DNA of 14,233 nucleotides from Clostridia bacterium (GTDB lineage Bacteria; Bacillota; Clostridia; Christensenellales; Aristaeellaceae), in the NCBI GenBank assembly GCA_009776385.1, contig WRFT01000017.1, positions 1-14,233 of the forward strand. The letters are read 5' to 3'. The notes beneath the pieces are model-generated. The model worked only from the letters and a program-made list of their open reading frames with translations, was not told the DNA's origin and searched no databases. Below, piece by piece: positions 6,606 through 13,575 of this stretch. How positions within the stretch are numbered: the stretch's first letter is position 1; each line of letters begins with the position of its first letter. The translations under genes were made by a program, and so were the position numbers.

Positions 6606-6624
6606 ATTTTAACATATTTTAACA
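6606..6624. repeat. Two 9-bp direct repeats with 10-bp period (response-regulator-like box)
   Basis: ATTTTAACA occurs at 6606-6614 and again at 6616-6624. Written as TTAACA-N4-TTAACA (6609-6614 and 6619-6624) it resembles the tandem half-sites bound by PhoP/OmpR-family response regulators in Bacillus. Only two half-sites are present and no response-regulator gene is in the window, so the assignment is tentative. Confidence 0.35.
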
Positions 6625-6670
6625 AGAGAAAGATAGCTATTTATAAGAATATACCGGATAATGCCCCATT

Positions 6671-6694
6671 ATAACCGCGTCATCGCGCCGTTAT
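6671..6694. repeat. Imperfect inverted repeat after the Pro/Gln-rich membrane protein gene
   Basis: ATAACCGCG (6671-6679) and CGCCGTTAT (6686-6694) pair except for one mismatch, with a 6-nt loop, 12 bp past the stop of the minus-strand gene. No T-run follows on the minus strand, so it is at best a weak or factor-aided terminator or an mRNA 3'-end hairpin. Confidence 0.35.
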
Positions 6695-6705
6695 CGAATA
6701 CCGCA

Positions 6706-8163
6706 TTACGGCCTTCCGGGCGCGTTGCACTTCGTGCACGGAAGCAGTGCCTTGAAGCGGGAAGTGCTGACGTCCTCGTAATTAAAGAAGCTTTTTAAGG
6801 GTAAGTATTTTTTATCCAGAGAGGTACAGTTCGCATTCGCGTGATAATACTTGCCGCCATCGGGATTATAATATAACCGCATCTTCTTGTCCGGGACGGG
6901 AGTAACCGTTGGCGCGGCGGCGTTTGGGTCCTGAATGGTATCGGCCTCCTGCGGATCGGGTGTTTTTACCGGGACATTGGAGGTTAAAGATACGGGAGAG
7001 ACATACCAAGAGCCGCCTTCTTTAAGCATAATGACTTGAAAACGTATTTTGGAAGCCGGCTGCGTGTTCTGCGCGTCGATCATCGCGCTGCAGGTGATGG
7101 TTCTGGAGGAGTTGGCCTCTGTTCCGGAAATACTTTCTACAACAAAGTCACTGGGAATCCGGTTCTTTAAGATACTGAACAGCTCTGTTTCAGGCGGCTT
7201 TTTCAAATCGCTTTTCCAAGAGGGGGCGCAGTACTTGAGCATTTCGCTGAGTTGGTTTCCGCCCCATTGGTAGAAAAAATCCGTCAAAACCGCCACGGCT
7301 TCCGACGCCGTATCCGTTTCCGGCGCCATGGTTGGGATAGCGGCCGCCTGTGATGAGAACCCCGGCAGCGTCGGTGATGCCGTAAACTGTGTGCCGCTGC
7401 TAACAAAACCGGATTGTGTTTGTGAAGGGTTCATCCGCTGATCTCCGGAGTTATTGGCCACCGGCGGAACAAATAATGTGACAACGGTCATCAGAAACAT
7501 CGCCAAATAGACGATGGATAATGTCATTTTGGGGCCGGGAGCATACGAAGTGGTCAGCCACATGCCTCCCAAACCTATAACACATGCCAGAATGAACAAC
7601 CATTTGAATATGGCTTGACCCGGAATTATTAAGGAGATAACAAACAACAACGGCATAATGGCCAGTACGAACCATCCCACCCATTTGTTTTGCCCGGAAG
7701 GCCCGTGGGGTGCTTGATGAACATCCATACCGTTGACAGGAGAGGGCTCCGGTACGCCCTTTTGCGGCGGAATGCCCTGCGCCTGACCGGGATAGGCATG
7801 GTTGGGGTTTTGCTGTACGGGCACTTGCCCCTGCGCCATATTGCCCATTTGAAACGCGGCCGCCTGCTGCGGATGCATGCTTCCCTGCGCCGGCTGTTGG
7901 GGATAGTTGTAGTACGGTTGGTAAGGCGGCATCATATTAGGCGGATAGGCTGACGGCGCCATGTTTGGCGGAATCTGCGATTGTACGGGACGAGCCGTTT
8001 GCGGTTGCTGCTGCGCTTGAGGCGGATATGGCGGCGGATATGACGCTTCCGGCTGCCGCGTAGCCCCCTGCATCGCAGGCGCAGCCTTCTTCTCACGAAG
8101 CGGTTTTCTGTTTGAGTGAAACGTGGGATTACTCGCGTAGTTGCTACGGGTGCGGGTTGCCAT
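6706..8163 (-). CDS. Membrane protein with Pro/Gln-rich cytoplasmic arm and extracytoplasmic Cys/His cluster
   Basis: A 485-residue protein not matched to a named family. Residues 1-158 are disordered and rich in Pro, Gln, Met and Tyr (for example YPPPYPPQAQQQPQ). Three hydrophobic segments follow at about 161-181, 184-205 and 213-234. Residues 235-285 form a Ser/Thr-rich linker, and 286-395 look like a compact alpha+beta domain with an NTF2/lipoprotein-like pattern (TDFFYQWGGNQLSEMLKYCAP, ending KEGGSWYVSPVS). A Pro/Thr linker leads to residues 428-480, where H441, C446, C476 and C479 sit as YHANANC ... LPCTKC, much like Ada-type metal-binding domains. With three segments and an N-terminus inside, the C-terminal part would be outside. 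AGGAG 7 nt before the ATG, preceded by a good promoter at 8223-8250, supports the start. The function is unknown. Confidence 0.83.
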   Translation of the reverse strand: MATRTRSNYASNPTFHSNRKPLREKKAAPAMQGATRQPEASYPPPYPPQAQQQPQTARPVQSQIPPNMAPSAYPPNMMPPYQPYYNYPQQPAQGSMHPQQAAAFQMGNMAQGQVPVQQNPNHAYPGQAQGIPPQKGVPEPSPVNGMDVHQAPHGPSGQNKWVGWFVLAIMPLLFVISLIIPGQAIFKWLFILACVIGLGGMWLTTSYAPGPKMTLSIVYLAMFLMTVVTLFVPPVANNSGDQRMNPSQTQSGFVSSGTQFTASPTLPGFSSQAAAIPTMAPETDTASEAVAVLTDFFYQWGGNQLSEMLKYCAPSWKSDLKKPPETELFSILKNRIPSDFVVESISGTEANSSRTITCSAMIDAQNTQPASKIRFQVIMLKEGGSWYVSPVSLTSNVPVKTPDPQEADTIQDPNAAAPTVTPVPDKKMRLYYNPDGGKYYHANANCTSLDKKYLPLKSFFNYEDVSTSRFKALLPCTKCNAPGRP

Positions 8164-8222
8164 ATGCCGTCTCCTTTACACTAACAGGTCGCGATTGCAA
8201 AGGCTTTCCTCTCATGTCATAC

Positions 8223-8250
8223 AGTATACCACAATTTACTATATTGTAAA
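8223..8250 (-). promoter_or_regulatory. SigA-type promoter for the minus-strand membrane protein gene
   Basis: On the minus strand, TTTACA (8250-8245) and TATACT (8228-8223) are separated by 16 bp, and the -10 box is extended (TGG-TATACT). Five of six -35 bases match the consensus. The transcription start would be near 8216, about 50 nt before the ATG at 8163. Confidence 0.7.
8235..8250. promoter_or_regulatory. Inverted repeat over the -35/spacer of the minus-strand promoter (candidate operator)
   Basis: TTTAC-N6-GTAAA (8235-8239 and 8246-8250) is a perfect 16-bp dyad that covers the -35 box and the adjacent spacer. Its position would let a bound repressor block RNA polymerase. The T-T-T-A-C/G-T-A-A-A form is AT-rich and could also arise by chance, and no regulator is encoded nearby. 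Confidence 0.35.
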
Positions 8251-8341
8251 ACATTCAACAGGGAAAATATAAATTTCGACTTATTTTTGTCATATATTAG
8301 GAGAAATCTACACTCCATCTTCATATTTCCGACCGAATGGT

Positions 8342-8370
8342 TTGCATTCCCTGTACGCATACGGTATACT
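8342..8370 (+). promoter_or_regulatory. Promoter for the glycosyltransferase operon
   Basis: TTGCAT (8342-8347) and TATACT (8365-8370) are 17 bp apart and lie 27 bp before the GTG start. The -10 context GGTATACTG is the same as in the divergent minus-strand promoter. The predicted leader is only about 20 nt. Confidence 0.6.
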
Positions 8371-8397
8371 GAAAACCGGAATTAATGATAACCCGGG

Positions 8398-9654
8398 GTG
8401 GTTACAATACGTTTCACATTAATTGCTATCGGTTCCATGGGCGATGTCCGTCCGTATATTTTGCTTGGAAAGGAGCTTCAAAACCGCGGCCATCAGGTGA
8501 AATTGACCGCTTTTGAGGATTTTGAAGAACCGGTAACGCAAGCAGGGCTGCTTTTTGCGCCTATCAAGGGTAGCGTCACGCAGTACATGTCGGCCATCAT
8601 GCAGCCCGGAACCAACGGCTTTAACTATTTGCAGCGACTAGAGTTTTGCTTAAAAAATGTGGTTAAAACGCTGCCGGCAGACTTGATGGACGCGTGCAGG
8701 GACGCCGAGGCCATCGTTTGTACCTATTTTGGCTCCATGATGTATTCCATCGCCGAAAAGAACTGCATTCCTTGTATTCAAACACATTATTTCCCGATGG
8801 ACGGCAATGCGCATTACCCCATTTCTTCCGCGCCTAATATCCGTTTGGGAAAAGTATGGAACAGGACGACCTACCGGATAGGGTATCTTATGATCTCCAC
8901 GCTGGAGAGACGTTATTTAAAAGACTGGCGCTTGGAACAGGGCGTTGATATACGCAGAATCAGTTCCCGGCCCAATTATGAAGTATGCGGCCATGTCGTC
9001 CCCGTTCTGTACGCGATGAGCCCGCTGGTCATGCCTCGGCCGTCCACCTGGGGTGAGCATATACGCATGACGGGTTATTGGACGGATGCCTATCAAGCGC
9101 CGTATACGCCGTCACCCGAACTGGAAGCGTTTTTAGACGAGACACCGCAACCCGTTTATATCGGCTTTGGATCGATGGTTTCCGGAGACATGGGAAACAC
9201 ATTGAAAATTGTCATGGACGGTATACGCGAAGCCGGAATCAGAGCCGTGCTGATGAAGGGTTGGGGCGGCGCGGATATTCAACCGACGCAGGATGTGTAT
9301 ATTGGTGATTACATTCCCCATGATTGGTTGTTTGAAAAAGTATCGGCTGTCGTACATCACGGCGGCGCGGGCACGATAGCGGCAAGCCTGCGCGCGGGAC
9401 GGCCTACATTCGTAGTTCCCTTTGGAGGCGATCAATTTTTCTGGGGCAGGCGCGTTAACGCGCTGGGCTGCGGCCCAAAACCAATCGGGCGCACCCATCT
9501 GACGGCGGAAAAGCTGGCGAAAGCGTTGTTGGATTTGCTCGGGAACGGCGCTTACAGAGTAGCCGCGGGAGAACTGGGCATGCGATTGATGAAAGAGGAC
9601 GGTACGGCTAACGCCGCGGATATCATTGAAGAGGAGATAAAAAAATGGCATTGA
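8398..9654 (+). CDS. GT-B glycosyltransferase, sterol/lipid glucosyltransferase type (GT1/GT28-like)
   Basis: A 418-residue nucleotide-sugar-dependent glycosyltransferase. The N-terminal domain opens with IGSMGDVRPYILLGKELQNRGH (residues 11-32), the G-S-x-G-D-V-x-P block of Glyco_transf_28. The C-terminal donor-binding domain has YIGFGSM (254-260), HHGGAGT (320-326) and GGDQFFWGRRV (343-353), the hallmark of UDP-glucose:sterol glucosyltransferases and relatives that modify lipids or secondary metabolites. A bacterial acceptor such as diacylglycerol or another hydrophobic molecule is likely; donor and acceptor cannot be read here. No signal peptide or membrane segment is seen, so it acts in the cytoplasm or at the inner membrane face. 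In-frame stops at 8383, 8386 and 8389 force a start at the GTG (8398), which has no clear ribosome binding site. The next gene overlaps by 10 nt, implying co-transcription. Confidence 0.9.
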   Translation: MVTIRFTLIAIGSMGDVRPYILLGKELQNRGHQVKLTAFEDFEEPVTQAGLLFAPIKGSVTQYMSAIMQPGTNGFNYLQRLEFCLKNVVKTLPADLMDACRDAEAIVCTYFGSMMYSIAEKNCIPCIQTHYFPMDGNAHYPISSAPNIRLGKVWNRTTYRIGYLMISTLERRYLKDWRLEQGVDIRRISSRPNYEVCGHVVPVLYAMSPLVMPRPSTWGEHIRMTGYWTDAYQAPYTPSPELEAFLDETPQPVYIGFGSMVSGDMGNTLKIVMDGIREAGIRAVLMKGWGGADIQPTQDVYIGDYIPHDWLFEKVSAVVHHGGAGTIAASLRAGRPTFVVPFGGDQFFWGRRVNALGCGPKPIGRTHLTAEKLAKALLDLLGNGAYRVAAGELGMRLMKEDGTANAADIIEEEIKKWH

Positions 9655-10859
9655 CCCGGAACGACCCGCATTCATTTGGTAAAAAAGCTTCTCACACCGG
9701 AATCGCAGGGTGGTCAGCCGCTGTTCTTTTACTTATTATTATGCTTTTAACCATCCGCCCGGCTGTCGGCGAGACACCCGCGCCCATGCTGGAACGTATA
9801 GAACAGACAACAGCGTTCGGCAGCGTCGCGTACCCGGTTTTAACACATTACCCGGATGAGTTAACCCGAATTATAGTCAATCTTTTATTGATACAAAACG
9901 GCAAGGTTTCAGAAAACATTGATATACTGAATAAGCAAAACGCCTCCGGCTGGGGCATGGAAGAAGATTATGAGGCCTATTTTGACGAAGAAATATTATC
10001 CGTCGTATTTTCGATGAAAGGCGCTCTTGACGGGTATACAAACAGTCAGGCTTATACGGCATTAAACTATGACCTGCCCAATGCGCGCGTCTTTTACGTT
10101 GAGGATTTGTTTTCCGATACACAGGCCGCTATTGAAGAAATGGAACGCATTTTATCGGAAACGGTTGCGCCAAGCCTGTCGGGTTACGTTGTTAACGAGG
10201 CGTTGTTACCCCTGCCGACAGATACATTTTATATCACGCGTGATGCCATTACTTTTTACTATCCGGCCGATCAATTGATGATGTTATCAGGTTACGCGGG
10301 CAGCGCATCTTTTTTCTATTATGAACTCGCGCCCTGGCTTAATTTGGAAGAGGGCAGTGTTTTAAGCCGGATAGGCGCGGGAAATTACCTTGCTGTTACT
10401 TCCGATTCTGCCGAAAAAATCGCCGAAACGGTCAGCCAAGGCCTTCTGCCCGGCATTCCCATCAAACCCGGTGATGCGTTGGAAGATGTTATTGCCGCCC
10501 ACCGACTGTTCTGCGATCCTGATTATTTCCCGAACAGCAGATTCTTTCAACTGGAATCGGGTATCCTGCGGGGTATTCTGGTTCTTGCGGAAAAGACGGG
10601 CGGTATCGCCGGTGTTCCCGTAACCGGTATTCGCTGTGACAGGCTGAACCTGTACGGTATTCAAGTGGGTGTCACCGACAGAAGTGTATGGCGTGAGACA
10701 CTGGGTATGCCTGAGGATACGATTGTGCTGGACGCCTTTACCGCGCGGGATTTTCTGCTGCCTGCCGGTATGAGTGACGATTATGTTTACGGAGATTACC
10801 GCCTGCGCCTGTATGCCGATAATGAAAACCTGCTCCGCGCGGTATACCTTTACCGATGA
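9645..10859 (+). CDS. Exported or membrane-anchored DUF3298/RsiV-like protein
   Basis: A 404-residue protein with one hydrophobic segment (about 20-40, AVLLLIIMLL) followed by AVGETPAP, so it is secreted or N-terminally anchored. Residues 56-232 resemble the DUF4163/DUF3298 pair of RsiV and PdaC-type proteins: a YPVLTHYPDEL strand, then EILSVVFSMKGALDGYTNSQAYTALNYDLPNARVFYVEDLFSD (115-158 region), then FYYPADQLM. The C-terminal 335-404 pattern (YGIQVGVTDRSVWRETLGMPED ... RAVYLYR) resembles DUF4309-like modules. These matches are from pattern, not a search. GAGGAG (9631-9636) is 8 nt before the ATG, inside the glycosyltransferase gene, and the 10-nt overlap implies coupling. RsiV binds lysozyme and restrains a sigma factor, but no sigma-factor gene and no N-terminal cytoplasmic anti-sigma helix bundle is seen, so an anti-sigma role is not supported. 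Confidence 0.75.
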   Translation: MALTRNDPHSFGKKASHTGIAGWSAAVLLLIIMLLTIRPAVGETPAPMLERIEQTTAFGSVAYPVLTHYPDELTRIIVNLLLIQNGKVSENIDILNKQNASGWGMEEDYEAYFDEEILSVVFSMKGALDGYTNSQAYTALNYDLPNARVFYVEDLFSDTQAAIEEMERILSETVAPSLSGYVVNEALLPLPTDTFYITRDAITFYYPADQLMMLSGYAGSASFFYYELAPWLNLEEGSVLSRIGAGNYLAVTSDSAEKIAETVSQGLLPGIPIKPGDALEDVIAAHRLFCDPDYFPNSRFFQLESGILRGILVLAEKTGGIAGVPVTGIRCDRLNLYGIQVGVTDRSVWRETLGMPEDTIVLDAFTARDFLLPAGMSDDYVYGDYRLRLYADNENLLRAVYLYR

Positions 10860-10874
10860 TCCGAAGGAGGAAAT

Positions 10875-13466
10875 ATGGCCGCAGGCACAACTAAAAAAAA
10901 TAAAAAGCCTTCCGAATATTCTTCGGAATCTTTAATGGTCAGGGTGATACTCGGTATTTGCTTCATAGCGCTCGGCGTACTGATGACGGCGGCTGTACCG
11001 GGCGGAGCGGAAGGGTCTTTTTTTGGCATCCTGCGTAAAACTGTTTACGGTTTGTCCGGGTCGCTTGCCGTTGTGATGCCTGTTTTTCCGATATGGGGCG
11101 GAGGGCTGCTCATTCTCTCCTCACGCAGGAAGCCCCCCATGAAACCTTTTGTTCTGTCTTTCCTTTTGTTTTTTTTACTGTTAGCTGTTATTAATCTGTT
11201 TACACAACAAAGATACAACGGCTCCGTCGTCCCTTATCTGACAGCCTTGGGGACCCAAAACGCCTCAACAGGCGCGGCGACGGCTATGGAGCAGTATAGG
11301 CTCTATATCGGAAAGGCTTATGATATCGCCATGGCTGAGCGGAAGACGGGCGGCGCGTTGGGTATGATTCCCGCGTGGCCGGTATGGTACCTTTTAGGCA
11401 GAAACAACATCCCGGCCGTGATACTGTTTATCCTGTTGATGATCACCCTGTTCTTCATCATCACCCGCATGAATCCTATTGCGTTAATAAAACGATGGGG
11501 AGTTGCCGGTACGCAAAAAAAGACCGGCGCTGCCGCGCCGCAAACCATGCCCGAAGAAGCGCCTCCGCCCGAAACGGTACAAACAACCCCGAGCAAGCGA
11601 AAAGAACCGCCCCGGCAAAAATTGATTCACATTACCGATACGCGCGGAGATACGAGCCTCCCTTGGGAAAAGGCACCTAAGGGGCGTAAACGTCAAGACC
11701 GGGAACCCGTCAAGGAAATAAAAACACAACATGAGGTTATACCGGATAAACAGGAGCATGCGTCACCGCTGTTGGTAAAGGGTGAAGCGGATACCTTCCC
11801 CAGGCGCGCGGCGCAAGCCAACCGTGATTTAAAGCGCCGAATGAGCGGGTCATGGGAAATCCCTTCCTCCGGCAAGAGGCTCGATCCCCCGAAGATAACG
11901 CTGCCTTCCGGTAAAAGCAGGCAATCCAAACAGTTAGAAATGGAGTTGACGCCTGCCTATACGCCTCCTCCCCTGGATCTTTTAAACCCTCCCTCGGCCG
12001 ATCATAAGGGGAACGCGCACGAAGATAGTAAGCGAGCACAGATTATAGAAGAAACATTGAATTGTTTTAAGATAACCGCGCATGCCCGGAACATCACCCA
12101 TGGCCCCACCGTCACTCGGTACGAGTTTGAACTGGACCGCAGCGTCGCCGTAACACGCGTCCCTCCGCTGGAGGGCAACATTGTCAAGGACCTGGCTGTT
12201 AAATCCATCCGCATTGAGGCACCGATCCGGGGTTCATCGTTGGTCGGTATCGAGGTGCCGAATCGTGTAAGACGCCCCGTCACGCTGCGGGAAGTATTGG
12301 AATCCGAACGCATGCGAAACGATCGCAAGCCGTTGTCCGTTGCCCTCGGCAAGGATATCTCCGGTGAACCCATCATCTGCGATATTGCCGAAACACCCCA
12401 TTTATTGATCGCGGGCGCGACAGGATCCGGTAAATCGGTTTGCATCAACGCGATTATTCATACCCTTCTGTTCAGAACCTCTCCGGAGGATGTGCGCATG
12501 ATACTCATCGACCCTAAACGCGTTGAGCTGTCCTGCTATAAAAACATTCCGCACTTGATGATTCCTTTAATTACCGATCCGCATAAGGCTTCCGGCGCGC
12601 TGGCGTGGGTTGTTTCTGAAATGACGGATCGATACGATAAATTTGGAAACGCGGGTGTTCGGGATATCAGCGGATTTAACGCGTCACCTTCCGCCGACAG
12701 CGGTGTCATGCCGCGCATCGTCGTTATCATCGATGAGCTGGCGGATTTAATGATGCAGTGCAGAAAGGATGTAGAAGGGAGTATCTGCCGCATTGCGCAG
12801 TTAGCGCGCGCGGCGGGCATCCACTTGGTGATTGCGACACAACGGCCGTCAGTGGATGTCCTCACCGGCCTTATCAAATCCAATATACCTTCACGCATCG
12901 CCTTTACCGTAGCCAGCCATGTCGACTCCAGCACCATACTGGATAGGACCGGCGCGGACAAGCTGCTGGGGAAGGGGGATATGCTGTATCTACTGAACGG
13001 AGAAATCAACCCGCGACGCGTGCAGGGCTGCCTGACCACGGATTCGGAAATAGACCGCGTTGTGGATTTTATGAATAAAAACGCGGAAACACCTACCTTT
13101 GATCCGGATATATTAGAAAAGATAGAAGCGCAGGGGAAGGCCGCGTACAACGCGTCTTATACAACCACGGAAGACCGCAAGGCTTCCGCAAACGGAAACG
13201 AAGCGGAACCGGAGGATGACGGTACAGACGATTTGCTTTTACAAGCCATCGAAATGGCTGTGATGGACGGGCAAGCCTCTATCAGTATGTTTCAAAGACG
13301 CTTACGGATTGGGTACGCCCGATCGGGCCGCCTCATTGACGAAATGGAAAAGCTTGGGATTATAGGTTCGGCGGACGGCGCAAAGCCCCGACAGGTGCTT
13401 ATAACGCGGGAAGAGTACGAGCAAATGAAGGCGCAAAAGCTTATAACCGGCGATAAGGAGCCTTAA
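10875..13466 (+). CDS. ftsK: DNA translocase FtsK/SpoIIIE
   Basis: A membrane-anchored, ATP-driven DNA pump that clears chromosome DNA from the division or sporulation septum. Four hydrophobic segments fill the N-terminal 200 residues (about 22-42, 55-82, 92-110 and 176-197). A Lys/Pro/Glu-rich linker of about 170 residues follows (205-375). The motor core contains the FtsK alpha domain (about 385-490), Walker A GATGSGKSV (514-522), Walker B IVVIIDEL (615-622) and the family block ARAAGIHLVIATQRPSVDVL (644-663). The C-terminal gamma winged helix (about 785-843) shows SISMFQRRLRIGYARSGRLID and KPRQVL, which read the polar SRS/KOPS sequences. At 863 residues it is of normal length. AAGGAGG (10864-10870) lies just before the ATG, with a short 4-nt spacing, and the gene follows the DUF3298-like gene by 15 bp. 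FtsK and SpoIIIE cannot be told apart from sequence alone. Confidence 0.97.
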   Translation: MAAGTTKKNKKPSEYSSESLMVRVILGICFIALGVLMTAAVPGGAEGSFFGILRKTVYGLSGSLAVVMPVFPIWGGGLLILSSRRKPPMKPFVLSFLLFFLLLAVINLFTQQRYNGSVVPYLTALGTQNASTGAATAMEQYRLYIGKAYDIAMAERKTGGALGMIPAWPVWYLLGRNNIPAVILFILLMITLFFIITRMNPIALIKRWGVAGTQKKTGAAAPQTMPEEAPPPETVQTTPSKRKEPPRQKLIHITDTRGDTSLPWEKAPKGRKRQDREPVKEIKTQHEVIPDKQEHASPLLVKGEADTFPRRAAQANRDLKRRMSGSWEIPSSGKRLDPPKITLPSGKSRQSKQLEMELTPAYTPPPLDLLNPPSADHKGNAHEDSKRAQIIEETLNCFKITAHARNITHGPTVTRYEFELDRSVAVTRVPPLEGNIVKDLAVKSIRIEAPIRGSSLVGIEVPNRVRRPVTLREVLESERMRNDRKPLSVALGKDISGEPIICDIAETPHLLIAGATGSGKSVCINAIIHTLLFRTSPEDVRMILIDPKRVELSCYKNIPHLMIPLITDPHKASGALAWVVSEMTDRYDKFGNAGVRDISGFNASPSADSGVMPRIVVIIDELADLMMQCRKDVEGSICRIAQLARAAGIHLVIATQRPSVDVLTGLIKSNIPSRIAFTVASHVDSSTILDRTGADKLLGKGDMLYLLNGEINPRRVQGCLTTDSEIDRVVDFMNKNAETPTFDPDILEKIEAQGKAAYNASYTTTEDRKASANGNEAEPEDDGTDDLLLQAIEMAVMDGQASISMFQRRLRIGYARSGRLIDEMEKLGIIGSADGAKPRQVLITREEYEQMKAQKLITGDKEP

Positions 13467-13521
13467 GGCCTTTGAAAGCCGCGCTATCCGTGTTTATCAC
13501 TTTTTTTATCTTTACGGGTAG

Positions 13522-13530
13522 TGATATAAT
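13522..13530 (+). promoter_or_regulatory. Extended -10 promoter for the DUF4097 gene
   Basis: TGATATAAT is a perfect extended -10 element (TGn-TATAAT), 45 bp before the ATG at 13576. The place of the -35 box (13502-13507) is a T-run, so the extended -10 probably carries the promoter. TATCAC (13495-13500) and GTGATA (13521-13526) form a widely spaced 6-bp dyad whose right arm overlaps the -10 box. No convincing terminator is seen between ftsK and this promoter, so readthrough from ftsK is possible. Confidence 0.65.
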
Positions 13531-13575
13531 AGCTGAGGATAACCTGACTGATGAGATAAGGGAGTGTGAATCGAT

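Noticed and set aside
9133..9675. 180-residue minus-strand open frame
   Set aside because: It is antisense to the conserved donor-binding domain of the glycosyltransferase and has no independent support.
12536..13150. 204-residue minus-strand open frame
   Set aside because: It lies entirely within the motor domain coding sequence of ftsK, where the plus-strand protein is strongly family-like. Its own sequence shows no recognisable domain.
13460..13469. GCCTTAAGGC palindrome at the ftsK stop as a terminator
   Set aside because: It has no usable loop and no T-run follows, so it is not a convincing terminator.
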